The position numbers and the translations under genes were made by a program. 64,000 bases of DNA, from positions 50,625 to 114,624 of the forward strand of contig CAJJDP010000136.1 of NCBI GenBank assembly GCA_905182995.1, written 5' to 3'. This DNA comes from Paramecium octaurelia. Lineage: Eukaryota > Ciliophora > Oligohymenophorea > Peniculida > Parameciidae. The notes under the pieces are model-generated. The model had not been told where the DNA came from. It searched no databases and saw only the letters and a program-made list of their open reading frames with translations. The stretch's first letter is position 1, and each line of letters starts with the position of its first letter. Shown one piece after another: positions 23,891-37,320 of the stretch.

Positions 23891-25849
23891 TCAAACATAA
23901 TTTTACTTTAATTCATAAATATGATAATGTTGAATTTAATCTTTCTTTATGGTTTATTCTTTTTGTTTATCTATCCACGTAACTAAGTACTTTCCATCAT
24001 TTGAAACTGTAGCAAATACAATTTAGGATTCATATTCTAAGGGCATAACTTATTATTAAAAATATCCATAAGATGATCTTTTTAAAAAGTATATCGTTTT
24101 GTAATGTTTAATTATTAAGAATTATTTATCTGAATTATAATAAATAGGAGTAAAGATGAAATCATGATTTTCTGATGATAATGATATTCGTTATATTTCC
24201 TTTATAGTATTCCATTCTATTTTATAATAAAAGAACCAGCCATTTTTTTAAACTAGGACAAATGATTAATCGTCAATAAATTTAACCCTTATCCCTGCAG
24301 AATCACAACTATTTATAATTTTCCTTTAGAAATTAAAATCCATTGAATGTATTCTTAATTACTAATCTGATCCACATGTTACCATGAATTTTTTAGAAGG
24401 ATTAAGGCTAAGTCCATAAATTGCTTATACTGAGTCTAATTGTATTTCTTATTACTCTATGAAACAAGGTATTTGTGGTTGAAATTCAAAAGTTTTTATT
24501 AGGCCTTTTTAACAACCTAAAATTAATAGATTTTTATTCTAATCAAAATCAATTACCTTAATGCCTACTTTATTTGAAAATTGTTATTACAATATCCATT
24601 TATTATCTCCAAGATAATTCCAAAGGATGATTTGGCGATCATCATCTCCACCACAAGATAGTAAAGTTTCTGAATTCTTATCAAAAAAAAGACAACTTAC
24701 TTCTTTCTAATGTCCCTTTAACTCAGCAATAACATTCATTTAGCCATTTTAAAAACTCCATATAATTATTATATTTGCTTTTGCAGTCGCTATCAACTTA
24801 TCATTTCTATTAAAGCTTAAGACTTGACATGTTTCTTTTTATTTTATACTATTTTTGAAAGTGTATGGAAAATTTTGTGTATTTTTGGAAGGATCCTGAT
24901 TGTTTGGTAAAGCCATATAATTATTATCAAATTTTTCAACAATTCTTTTTATCTCATCTTATACTGTTTCAAAGTCTTCTAATCTTTTCTTTTATATTTT
25001 CTGAATAAATTATTGCTTCCATTTGAGGAAAAGATCTTAATTTTGTACATAATCATTAGCCATAATATTTAACTTGTCTACAGTGTGTATTTAAGATTCA
25101 GCAATGTTCTCAATAATACTTATTCTTTATTGAAATTAAGTATTTAAATCGTTATATAAAATATTAAGGTTTTTTTAAGACAGAAGTAAATTGGAAAGAT
25201 CTTAAATTTATTTATTTATTATAGATCTTATTACTTCTGAATTTATTTTAAACTCAAAAAAATCCATCAAATATTCTTTCAAAAATACTTACACATCTAA
25301 TCCATTACTACCACATTATTTACATAATGATCTGTTTGAAAAATTAGGGTCACCTGATATGTTCACTTATTCAACTTTTTGCTAATGAATAGGGCAAATT
25401 GATTATTGTTAGTGTTCTAAAAAATTGGATAACTTTTTTTTAATTTCTTCAACTTTTTGTTGTTCAATTTATGAATTATTCGATAATATTAAGCTTCTCA
25501 CTAAAGAAGGTTTTAATTTACTTTTATAAATTTCTAAATTTTTTGCTAAATATTGCTAGCATTATTTTTATTCAAGTGGCACCAAGAGTAAAATTTCTTT
25601 AGTTTATTCAAGTTGATCTTTGAATTTGCTTAATTAACTAAGGTATACACTTGCAATATCAATTGTAGATGATAAATTTTCATAATAATCCTCCTCATTG
25701 AAGAAATAGGTTTCACTGCTACCCTCTTATTTGTTATTTATTTTCTGTTTTTAGATTTATCTTTATTCTTTTTCTAAACTAGTCCAAATATGTTGGATAA
25801 GGTTTTCTAATTTATTAATAAACTCTGTTCTAGAATTCAAATCAGACAT
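23891..25849 (-). CDS. WD40-repeat protein with N-terminal coiled coil and Cys/His cluster
   Basis: 652 residues in one uninterrupted frame, no intron. Residues 1-145 are Gln/Lys/Glu-rich and coiled-coil-like. A possible zinc-binding cluster follows: Cys152, His155, Cys176, Cys179 (CPIH, then CKQC). After another helical region, WD repeats run to the C-terminus: NGQMNVIAELKGHQKEVSCL, LLSCGGDDRQIILWNY, YGLSLNPSKKFMVTCGSDQQ, LRIHSMDF. The layout of a zinc finger and coiled coil before a propeller recalls TRIM-like or other scaffold proteins, but I cannot name a specific orthologue. WD40 propellers generally bind partners, so a scaffold role is the safe inference. Confidence 0.8.
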
Positions 25850-26564
25850 TTTATTATTAATATTTTGATATAGGGAAAGTTTTATATATAAATGTTCGAT
25901 AATTCTATCAAACATTTGTATTGAATAAAATTAATCTTTGAAAAATTTAGAAAGATAAGTATATGATTTCGATATTTATAATTATCCTAAAATAATCAAG
26001 TTATTATTACTTAATAAGTGGAACTTTCTAAAAACTCAACTAACGATACAAAATCACCTCATTCCAATTTTCCCTGATATATCTTTGAAATTTATTTACA
26101 TAAGGCTGGTAGTTTGTATTAAGAAAGTTATTCAAAAGTATATTTTGAAGGTGATAATAATAACTTTTCTATATATATTTTTCAATTCAAAAGAATGAAT
26201 AGACTAAATTATATTTGCTTCTGATTCTGATTAGATATGCTAGGTATTAAATAAAATAATAATTGCAAAAGCGCATTCTTAGATATTTATTTTAATTACT
26301 GAGAATTTGAATATATTCGTAAATTTTGCTTATTTTGCAAGAATGAACAATTTGATAATTCTTTTAAGCTTTTTTATCTTAAATTTGTGAGCGAGAACCA
26401 AAAATCCATTTTTTTAATACTTTTACTAGCCCAAATTACATAATCCTAATAGATTCGCGTTATTTAGGTACATTCATAATATATATAAATATAAACGATT
26501 GATACATTATTTATATTTTATAAGGGTAGATAGATTTATATACATTTATATAATATTTATTAAT
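25850..26564. other. AT-rich intergenic stretch
   Basis: About 700 bp between two divergent genes (WD40 and START). No coding-like frame seen; it presumably holds both promoters. Confidence 0.5.
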
Positions 26565-27266
26565 ATGTAAGTAAATTACGAAGCAATCATTGATGGTAAC
26601 TTGTTTATTAATTGAGTAGAAGCTAAAAACAAAATGATGAAATGGTAAGAAATAAATGAACAAAACATGTGGGAATTGTTTTCAAATAAGGAAGGGTATG
26701 TGGTGTACACTAAGAAGAATCCAGAAAATGGAATCAATATGAATAGATCCCAAACTGAAATTGCCAGAACACCTGAGTAAATTTTAGATTTAGTGGCTGA
26801 TGTAAATAAAAGGCCTTTGTATGATGAAAAAGTGGAAACAGTAAATTTTTAATTTGATGTTATTAGGCTCATGTTATTGAATAAATTGATGCTAATACAA
26901 GAATTATTTATGTGAGAATCAAACCTCCCATTCCATTTATGAGCAGCAGAGATTTAGTTATGGTTCAAAAGGTTTATAAATAGAATGATGGAGTTTACAT
27001 TGTTTGCTGTACTCAATATTATAATATAATTAGCTAAATCAATTATTCATTAAAAAACCCCACCAATTAATAAAGTAGAAAGGGCAGAAATGCATTTAAG
27101 TGGCTGGATTATAATACCATAACCAAATCAAATGACCAAGATTGTGACCATCTAATGTTTCGATCCACGTGGAGATGTCCCTACATCAGTAACTAATCAA
27201 TATGCTAAACTTCAAACAGACATGATGAAGGCTGCGATCAAATATATTGCACTGAATTACAAATGA
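26565..27266 (+). CDS. START-domain lipid-transfer-like protein
   Basis: 208 residues after removing three introns (26596-26619, 26841-26866, 27009-27033), all GTA...TAG. The body is a single START fold: RPLYDEKVETAHVIEQI, TRIIYVRIKPPIPFMSSRD, then CSKSIIHQKTPP, VERAEMHLSGWIIIPQP and TKIVTIQCFDPRGDVPTSV, which match the conserved RAEVHLSGW and D-x-R-G-x-x-P blocks of the family. START domains bind a lipid or sterol in a hydrophobic groove. There is no membrane segment or other domain. All three introns are required for frame or to remove a TGA. The ligand cannot be read from sequence. Confidence 0.85.
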
Positions 27267-27399
27267 TTCACATATTAAGTCATATTTAAATCAATTGATA
27301 TTGCATTTATATAAATCTAGACTTTATTCAGACTAAAAACCTTGCAATTTACTCTATAAAATCAATTCATAACTAATACATCATCCTATTATCATGATC

Positions 27400-27990
27400 A
27401 AGTCTAGTTCTCAAAAAACCAAAGAACTCCATCAGCTTATTTGAAAAAATAAATAATAATAAATTTCTTCCCTTATTACAGGTTATTAGTCGCTTGACTT
27501 ATAATACTTATATTCTGAAGAAGGAAAATTATTGAATTTCATCATCAAAATTGAAGAAATTCAACTTACTTTAAAGCTCTCTTCCTTAGAAGATGTCCAA
27601 TAGAGATGTACCTCAATATTATTGCTATTATAAAGTGGCCATTTCAGATGATCCAAATAATTCATAATTGAGAATATTAATATCAGGATTTTTAATACTA
27701 AATTTAAAAATTATTTGTTCATATTGATGGTAGTTTGCAAAATTAAAAAATTTCCTAACTTTATCAAAGTAAAATGGTTGAGTGGATGATAGAGATATAA
27801 GGAAATTATTCTGAAACTACGACTAATCCTATATTATTAGATATGTCTCCATTATGGAATACTTCCTATTGAAATCCAATATAAAATATGAGGATTGGAT
27901 TCAGGTTTCTTTATTTTTAACAGCGTCTTCATTATTATTCTATTAATATAGTTCATGCTAATACTATAGCTGCTATCTCATTCTTTTATT
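27400..27990 (-). pseudogene. truncated copine-like (C2 domain) relic
   Basis: On the minus strand, fragments recall Paramecium copines. A first C2-like part (about 27860-27640) has QPFYFDKVRKFFNF and IIFKFSIKNPDINILNYELF followed by GSSEMATLQ, in place of the usual D-F-I-G-S block. A possible second C2 start near 27430 reads NKLMEFFGFLRT. Frames are broken by TGA (27640 area) and shifts, and no von Willebrand A domain follows. Resemblance is from memory of the family and modest. Active copines bind membranes in a calcium-dependent way; this one cannot make a full protein. Confidence 0.35.
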
Positions 27991-28446
27991 TTTTATATAA
28001 TTAAAAGGATCTAATCAACATAATTAAAAAAAATCTCCCGATTTGATGAAGTTAAATAGGTTTTCTTAGTTATTATTTATTAATTCATTCAAAAATTTAA
28101 CAACATTAATTTAAGATTTTATTTACAGATTTATTCTGTTACATAATATAATGTAAATAAATTTATGTATATATTGCAATTTTAAATCTTTAAGATTATT
28201 ATCTGTGAATAATTTATTTTTTAAATCCATGAATTCTCATTCTTGTTAAATTGTTATAAATTTTTGTCTCCCATTCCTTGTAGAACTTTAAATTTTAATT
28301 AAATTGCTATTTAATACAATTGTTTAGGAATATTATTTTGTTATATGATTGGATATAATCCCAACCAAAAAGAGACTGTTTAATAAAAATAAATATATTC
28401 TAAATGAAATAAAAAGTTCTACTATAATGATTACTTTAATGAATAA
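27991..28446. other. intergenic stretch
   Basis: About 450 bp upstream of the copine relic and downstream of the CFAP77 stop. A 62-codon plus-strand frame at 28349-28537 is partly antisense to the CFAP77 3' end and looks like chance. Nothing else seen. Confidence 0.45.
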
Positions 28447-29186
28447 TCATTTCTTAGTTGATAAATTTGTGTTGATTTTGGGATTTACTGTTTTAAATTT
28501 TTCCATTTTAAAAGGTTCCTTCTTCTCAACTCCTTAAATGGCTGCTAGTTTTTTATGATTGGTATCATAAAACAATTAGGAGGCTTTGTTGCCTTTTACC
28601 AAAGAAGAAGAAAGTTTAGAATCCTTTATATATGACTTTGATGATACTTATGAATTTGCTCTGCCTTGATATTTGTCTAAAATTTGGGATTCAGCTTCAA
28701 TTCCATAAGAATTACCCATAACCAATTTCATAGGTGTTGATGGTCTAATATTATTAAATAGAAATGAACCTATTTTTACGTCCATATCTAAATTCTTCTT
28801 CTGGTAATTCTATGGCTTGAATGTTGGTGCCTTTTTTTAGTTTCAATCTTGCATCATGAGTCTATCTAAATTTATACATTTCCTGAATAGAATGTACAGT
28901 TACATGTGCTTTGACAGATCCATTGTGAATGGATTATTTGTTTAATTCAGGAAAATCTCTATTGGGCACTCTGTCTTGAGATTCTTAATGGAATTTCCAT
29001 GTCATGGTTACTGAGTGAGAATATGTAATTACCTTCTTTTGCTCCTTCCTTATCTCTGGCTAATGGCTGTCCATAAACAAAATCTTGGTTGGGAAGATTG
29101 TAAGTTGAAGGTTTTGACTTGCCAACATCATCTTTCATTAATAGAGGATTGGTGTGATTATGTGAGAATGGAGGTGCTGTTTGCAT
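28447..29186 (-). CDS. CFAP77: CFAP77 homologue, cilia and flagella associated protein
   Basis: 230 residues after removing two introns (29011-29032 ending CAG; 28745-28769 starting GTT). The sequence follows CFAP77 block by block: NPLLMKDDVGKSKPSTYNLP then FVYGQPLARDKEGAKEV; a Pro-rich W block; RDFPELNKQSIHNGSV; RQTHDARLK; and FRYGRKNRPSTPMKLVMGNS near the middle. CFAP77 is a microtubule inner protein of ciliary doublets. Alternatives for the second intron give an immediate TGA, so the unusual GTT donor is favoured. The basic C-terminal 70 residues are not family-conserved as far as I recall. Consistent with a ciliated organism. Confidence 0.85.
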
Positions 29187-29350
29187 TTTAATATTAAATA
29201 ATTAATAAATTTTTATTAGATAATAATTGATTAAGGAGATGAAATGATGTATTTATATTTGGATGACATTAAATGAGAGTTTAACAAAACAAGAAGAGGA
29301 AACAGAGATATAAAATATTGTTTATTATATATATATTATTAAAAATTAAA

Positions 29351-30147
29351 ATGCAAATGAGCTAAGGTGAATTTTGGCCAAAATAAGAGGAAATTATACA
29401 GGGAGATTAGGATGGTTTATAAAAGAGAAAGAACAAAAAAAGAGTAATTACAAATCCCAGTCAACTAACAGGGCATTGGAGTGAATAAGAACATCAAACT
29501 TATATTGATTTTTTGAATATGCATAGATCTGTGATGGAATCACAAGATCAAAAAAAGACAAGTAAAATATTTAAGCTGATGAGTGAAACAATTGGTAGCA
29601 GAAGTCCATCACAATGCAGGTTAATAATTAAGAAAATATTATTAGATCTCACCATTAGAAATTTAATCCTTTTGTTCATCAAATAAAGAAGAGATAAAAA
29701 GGAGCAGGCAGAAGAAAAAAGGAAAATTAAAATACAGATAAATTGAATAAGAATGATGAGAATGCATTCTTATAATCTTTATAAATACAGCATTAATTAT
29801 TTCAGCAACAACCTTTGGTAATAATTCATTTCTATGTTTAGGAATATCAAATGTTCTAGTTTCCTTATTTTCCGTGTGTTCCTGTATTCGATAATTAAAT
29901 AAAAGATGATGAAAAATTAAATGAGCAATAGTTGTATTTTCAACAATGTATGCTCTTCCAATAATAATTACCATAACAATTGGATGACAAGAACCTTTGT
30001 TGTTTTAATTTTAATTTTATGCCCCAATAGTAAGTTCACTTAAATTTTAATTACTTTCAATAATAATAATAAATGTTCAACAATGACTTTCAAGCATTAA
30101 ATTCAGGGGACATTAACAACAAAGAAAACCAATTCGATGAATAATGA
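29351..30147 (+). CDS. Myb-like (SHAQKYF-related) DNA-binding protein, long form
   Basis: 256 residues with one 26-nt intron (29620-29645, GTT...TAG). Residues about 40-105 hold a single Myb/SANT-like repeat: GHWSEQEHQTYIDFLNMH, FKLMSETIGSRSPSQCRSHH, QKFNP. The CRSHHQKFNP end resembles the SHAQKYF motif of single-repeat Myb proteins. The rest is Gln-rich (QQPLVIIHFY, FQQQLPQQLDD, FQQQQQMFNN) and looks like an activation or interaction tail. The expected role is sequence-specific DNA binding. A shorter paralogue lies at 43431-43794 with the intron at the same codon. A 103-codon minus-strand ORF at 29663-29974 is its antisense shadow. Confidence 0.8.
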
Positions 30148-30205
30148 TAATTAATAAATCTATATAGTAATGTAATAATATAAATAATTATATATATATA
30201 TATAA

Positions 30206-32101
<1,896 letters not shown>

Positions 32102-32269
32102 ATTATAACACATCATTCAATTATATTTAAACATATTTACTTAGTATTAAATATATAGAATAATAAGCATAAACATAAACATCAAAACTATGAATAACAA
32201 TATTAAGTACATCTTCACTATTGATATCATCAGGTAAAATCTTTTCATTTACTTATTCTTACTCTTATT

Positions 32270-33854
32270 TCATAAACTCTTATCGTTAACTATTCTATTA
32301 AATAGATTTAGATACGCTGCTTATGCCAATTGGATATCCATCATTTTGATCTTCAATTTATCCTTAATATTGGATTATTTCACTTTCTTCATATATGGTT
32401 ATTCTTAGAATTGCCTAAAATAATCTTAATTAAGATTGCATACTATGCTTATGTAAAGTAACAACTAACTTCTGTTGCTTATTCCTTTCCCATGTATCCA
32501 AAACTACTCTCTTCTGAATCATTCACTCCTTAGTTTATACTAAATGATCAAGTACTTGAATCGTCAGCCAAAAGAGAATCACATAAATCTAATTGTTTAT
32601 AACTTTTCTCGTATTATTGAATAATCTTATCTGTTATTTGTAACTACTCTTTTTATTAGACATTCTTGTATGAATTCTTCTATTTCTGTTATGGTAACAT
32701 ATCAATATTCAAATTTCCATCTGTATCATCAGGATTGATATTTTCAGCATTAGATATGAATTGTTCAAACATTCTATTGATATTTTTAAGTTATTCTTAC
32801 TCTATAATTGAACTGTCTCCAACTCTTTTTAAAAACACTTTCATTAATTGTTCCCTTTATAATAACTTCTAGATTGCTTAGAATTATCCTTATATGAGAT
32901 ACTTCAATTCTTGTGTTTCTATTTTAATTTTATTAGGATACCTGATTGTAATTGCATGTTTTCTTTGTTATTTATTAAATCTTCAATTTATTATTTCATT
33001 TACCCTATTAAATCATTTTATTAAATTGAATTGACATTTAGTTATTCGTTTTCCTACATTAATGCTTCACACTTCTTTTTTACTTGTAATAATGCATTTT
33101 CCAATTTCTTTTTCTCTTATTGTAACTGATAGGATTATTACAATATTTAAATTTATCTTTTAAAAAAATGATCAATCTAAATGGCTTAGAATGTATCTTA
33201 ACTTGAATATGGCAAATTTAACTATGGTTATGAGTTTTACAAATTAGATTCTTGAAACAAGGTTACTACTAATTAGTTTAAAATTTAATTGAATTAGGTC
33301 ATAAAAGTCAATTCTTTAGCATCTTAAGGTAAATTTTAATCCCTTTCTTATAATAAAAATTTAATTTTTTCCTTAACTTTTTGAATTTAAGACTAGTCAC
33401 TGGATACACTGTTGCTATTGATTTTATTTTTAACTGAATGATGAAATGAATAATTTTTAGTTAGAGCAGGAGACTATTAATCAATATGTATCATCGATTA
33501 ATTTTTGCGTAATTAATTCGATATTTTGACTGTTTCAATCAATTCGTTGTTGATGGAATACTTTGATTATTTGTGCATTTGTTATGAACCACTGATTACA
33601 TTCAAAATACTTCCCAACTTCTACTATGAAGGCGGTTAATTAATAAAGGTTTTGTTGACTTTTTAAAGGTTCTCATATGACTTTTATCTTCCAACGGCAG
33701 GACTATTGTTATTAGAAATATTTTAAGATTAGGTTTCTATTTAATTCTTGGAACTATTTTTGGCCAATTTCTTTTCTAATATTTTACCTTACAACTTTAA
33801 CATCTAGCTAGCATAGATTTATTAAGCTATTCTATCATTATCACATTTCTTCAT
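32270..33854 (-). CDS. Gln-rich coiled-coil protein, unrecognised
   Basis: About 501 residues with introns of 23, 27 and 29 nt. It starts MKKCDNDRIAQQIYASQMLK; ATG 33854 directly follows an in-frame TGA. The middle is strongly coiled-coil (QLQQEKKKLENALLQVKKKC, EALMQENEQLN). The C-terminal part contains VFLKRVGDSSIIEQEQL and ends NRIVNDKSL. The 27-nt intron at 32529-32555 is inferred: without it a TGA interrupts LADDSST...; with it (AAG acceptor) the frame continues RVNDSEESSFGYMG. No enzyme or binding motif recognised. The polar, helical make-up suggests a structural or cytoskeletal protein; function not assigned. Confidence 0.7.
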
Positions 33855-34147
33855 AAATATTAAAAATTAATGTCAATATTTTGAAGAATTTAGACTTTGG
33901 TGATATTGCCATTACAATCTAGATGTATTCAAGTGAACTATGTTTTTGGTCAGAGAATTTAAAGAAGAAGAATAGGTGTAAGAGAAAGAGAAATAGAATA
34001 GTTTGGTATTTCTATTTAAGATCAATTGTAATTAGAATTAGAATTTAGACAATAAGTCAAAATGAGAAATATTTATTCATTTGACATTTAGTAATAATTG
34101 AATAGATGATAATTTATGATTTGTAGAATAGTGAAGCTATTTAATAA

Positions 34148-35343
34148 TCAAATGTTGGAATTCTGCATAAACATATGAAGTTCTTTAATGTTTGAACACC
34201 TTGCTTTCAATTTATTTCTTTTATTGATTACAACAATATTGTTATTATCTATGATATTGATTGAAAAATTGAGGTTATCATATTCAATTTCATTTCGTTT
34301 ATCCAATTTATTAAATCCTAAGATTTTAATTTATTAGATTAGATCATTATCAATAGATTATTGTCTACGATTTTTTTAGAAATTATTCATATCGAATTCC
34401 TTGAGTAGAGGAATAAACAGTTGTTCATTCTCCTTCGTATATAGATCTTTGGTGACTAATTCTTTGAGAACTAATTTGTAGTCAATGGTTTGTGTGGATT
34501 TTTAGACAATAGATCTTAAGGCTTCTCTTAAATCTTTTTTTTCTTTGTATTTCTAGTACAATTCCCTTGCAACTCTATAGTGATCTACATTCACTCTAGG
34601 ATCCATTCTTTCAAAAATAAGTTTCTCCTTATCTAAATACATTTAATAGAAGCTCTTCAAAATTTGAAAGGAGGTCAATAAATTTTATTGTTCTTCAATC
34701 ATAAGATAAACTATTTATTTAAGATGATTAAATAGGTTTCCCTACATTTCAGTTTGATCAAATAACAATTCAAATAGATTGGAAAATAGATTTTGTTTAG
34801 TTATCAATTCTACACGAATCCTCTCCTTCTCATCCTATTTCTCAATTTTCTTAAGATAGAGATCTAACATATATTATTTAATTTGAGGTTGGATCCTTTC
34901 ATCTTAACTTAATATAAATCCACTCAAATTCAATTTACTCAGAATCATTCTAAATTTTGTCCTATTTATAATATTAGCAACTCCTCTGTTCTAAATTCAT
35001 TATTGTATTGTCTTACCCCTTACAAGTAATATTCATATATTTAAAGTAATTCATCCAGATATGTGATTTCAAACTATTTTGGTTGAATCAAGACATTCAA
35101 TATGAATTCCTTTATTGCATTCTACTCTTATCCATCTAACATGATACAAATGGAGTTCAATGGTTTTTTACTCAAGAAACCAAACCAAGAGTCTCTTACT
35201 AATTGTCTAAACTGTTATTCATTATGAGCAAATTATCCAATCTTAGAAATTTAACTCAAAAATGAAGTTCTAAAACTTTCACTTAATCCCAAATTATCAA
35301 CCATCTACTCATAAAACCTTTGATTATTAGAAGAGTGTACCAT
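34148..35343 (-). CDS. unrecognised helical protein
   Basis: From ATG 35343 the frame gives 389 residues with one 26-nt intron (GTA...TAG near 35020). Features: ESFRTSFLSQISKIGQFAHN, QLVRDSWFGFLSKKPLNS, KFRMILSKLNLSGFILSQDE, KIEKQDEKERIRVELITKQ and a C-terminal half rich in Leu/Ile helices. Upstream of the ATG the same frame stays coding-like to about 35480 (FVEMYQYNQFNYEAQP, LLLAITFRLCIEM) but has two TGAs; an 18-nt intron could remove one of them. The true start may therefore lie further upstream, or the 5' end is damaged. No family assigned. It could be part of a large adaptor or RNA-decay scaffold, but I cannot support that. Confidence 0.6.
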
Positions 35344-35535
35344 TTCTATACATAATCTAAATGTAATGGCAAGTAATAGTCATAAGTCTTAAGATGATCA
35401 AGTACTTTTTGGTTAGGCTTCATAATTAAATTAATTATATTAGTACATTTCTACAAATTGGAATTGTTCTAGGATAAGAATATCTCATTCTAAATATAAG
35501 AATGTTCAATATGCATATATGTTTTTGAATATGAA

Positions 35536-36102
35536 TCATTAATCTTATTCTGATAAAGCTGTTCCTTCCAAAGCTTATCTTTATTGTTCCTCTTTGTGTT
35601 CTTACTCCATCTAATCTTCTCTCATTATGTTGTCCAAGTCTGTCTACAATTTGACCATAGCTGGACCTCTCTCAATCTCTTAAGTCATTTGAAGATATGC
35701 AGTATAAAATTACTTAGCCAAATGATCACCAGAGTCTTACTCAATGATATTTCCATTTGAATCTGTGACTGTGTATGAATAAACACCAGCATTATTAGAT
35801 AAATCAGTAACCTATCCTACAACACCTGGAATATACTCAGCATGAGTTTCAAGTAAGGATTTATGTTTTTTGGTCTCGTGCTTCACATCCTCTGAAGTAA
35901 TTTGAGCCCAATGTTCTATTCAATTTACAAATTTTATACGAGCTTCCTTTGAATTCAGATGGTAATCGCTGTCCCCCAAATTTACAAATTCCATGAATGC
36001 ACTATTGAATGTTCTCTTCTAGTGAACTGCACCGTGTGATTTTCTCACGTGTCCAGCATATGCTGTTAATAGCAATGCGCATATCAGAATTGATTTGTAC
36101 AT
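35536..36102 (-). CDS. small secreted protein with signal peptide
   Basis: 180 residues with one 24-nt intron (removing a TGA). The N-terminus MYKSILICALLLTAYAG is a clear signal peptide. The mature part is hydrophilic, with VNLGDSDYHLNSKEAQHWA, DLSNNAGVYSYTVTDSNGN, IIEQDSGDHLAKQFYTAY and a Gln/Glu-rich C-terminus. No Cys after the leader, no membrane segment, no recognised enzyme motif. Likely stored or secreted; a trichocyst or cortical vesicle protein is possible but unproven. It ends about 190 bp before the next minus-strand gene. Confidence 0.75.
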
Positions 36103-36916
36103 ATTAAAATTATTAATAATCGTTTTTCCACTTTTTACTTTTACATTATATAAAAATACCACAACTAATTTAATCTCTTCATATTGCAAATAATCAATTA
36201 TATTTCACATTCCATCATTAGCCAATTATTTGCTATTACTCTATTAATTATTATCTATTTCATAATTACTATTAACGATAAACTAAGCAATTTTATATCA
36301 GAGTATAAAATTCTTGATATTAGTTCAAAATATCTTAGATATTGTTAGAATTAATAATTGTGTTTAGGATCTCTTACTTACATACTTACTTAATAATCTA
36401 AGATTTGAAAATTCTACTTATCTAAATATATAAACCTCTCCAATTATTCTAACGATTAACATCTTTTAGCAATCCAAATAAAATTATCTATTGAAATGCT
36501 AAGGACTATAAAAACTAAATATTTAATCACAAAGAAAGTCCAGTATAGCTATTACAATATAAAAGAAAATACATAGAAAAATTATATTATTAAAATTATT
36601 AACGGAAGAAACTTTCTGAGGATATAGCAGAGTAAGATTCTGATAATTGGAATCGATTATAATTATTAAATGTCTTAAATAGAATTTAGAGTGTTACATT
36701 CATAATTTCATTGTAATCAATAACTATCAATTCCATCTATATATATAAAACCTCGCATTTTTATTAAAAAATACATCAATAATTGGCCAATAACAATTCC
36801 AACTGCTCACTACACAAAGATATTTTTAATGAGAAATGTCATCATATTGTTCCATTAGAACCAGTAGATGATATGAGTAAATTTGGAATATAATAAATTT
36901 AATAATAATAATTTTA
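36103..36916. other. intergenic stretch with possible 5' coding remnant
   Basis: About 800 bp, mostly AT-rich. Near 36780-36890 a plus-strand frame reads NNNSNCSLHKDIFNEKCHHI and VPLEPVDDMSKFGI and remains TGA-free into the next gene in a frame different from the one annotated there. It may be an upstream exon or a relic. Nothing else seen. Confidence 0.35.
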
Positions 36917-37165
36917 ATGTAGACAGATAGTCAAGCAATAGATTTAAACAGACGAATATTAAAATCAAGTTTAACGAGATAATTCACAAGATCTCCAACA
37001 ACAAGATCAAGAAAAAGAATAATATCTTTACCTCCGTTAGAGGCGGCATAAAATTAGTATTAAAAGTTAAAGCAACGTAATATTGCATGCCACAAAGAAA
37101 GTCCAAGAGAAGTATTTAATTTATTTATCAGTGTTGTAAGGTTTGATATGTTTGACCATTCGTGA
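36917..37165 (+). CDS. small basic hypothetical protein (reading frame uncertain)
   Basis: An 82-codon frame, MQTDSQAIDLNRRILKSSL then TRSPTTRSRKRIISLPPLEA, ending at TGA 37163-37165. After that TGA the same frame remains coding-like for another 50 codons (TKWVVFEYLQIHQRKVGEK). A second frame across the same bases is TGA-free for longer. So the locus is probably coding, but the exact frame, an intron or an error is unresolved. Basic and Ser/Thr/Pro-rich; no family recognised. It converges on the UBA/PUB gene. Confidence 0.4.
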
Positions 37166-37320
37166 ACTAAATGGGTTGTGTTTGAATACTTGTAGATACA
37201 CCAAAGAAAAGTAGGAGAAAAAATATTTTCTTAATAACAAATATTTCGATTCTTGTTTTAATGCAATGAACCAAAGGAAATTCCAATTATTTAATAAATG
37301 ATTTTTAATTTATCTCATTT

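Noticed and set aside
28349..28537. 62-codon plus-strand ORF
   Set aside because: Partly antisense to the CFAP77 3' end and without recognisable features.
29663..29974. 103-codon minus-strand ORF
   Set aside because: Antisense to the Gln-rich tail of the Myb-like gene, which has a family motif and a consistent intron.
32529..35440. Shared string AGTACTTGATCAT in two genes (near 32545 and 35425) as a regulatory or mobile motif
   Set aside because: Only about 13 bases, and a related string also occurs in SPEF2 coding sequence; most likely chance, though two occurrences coincide with doubtful introns.
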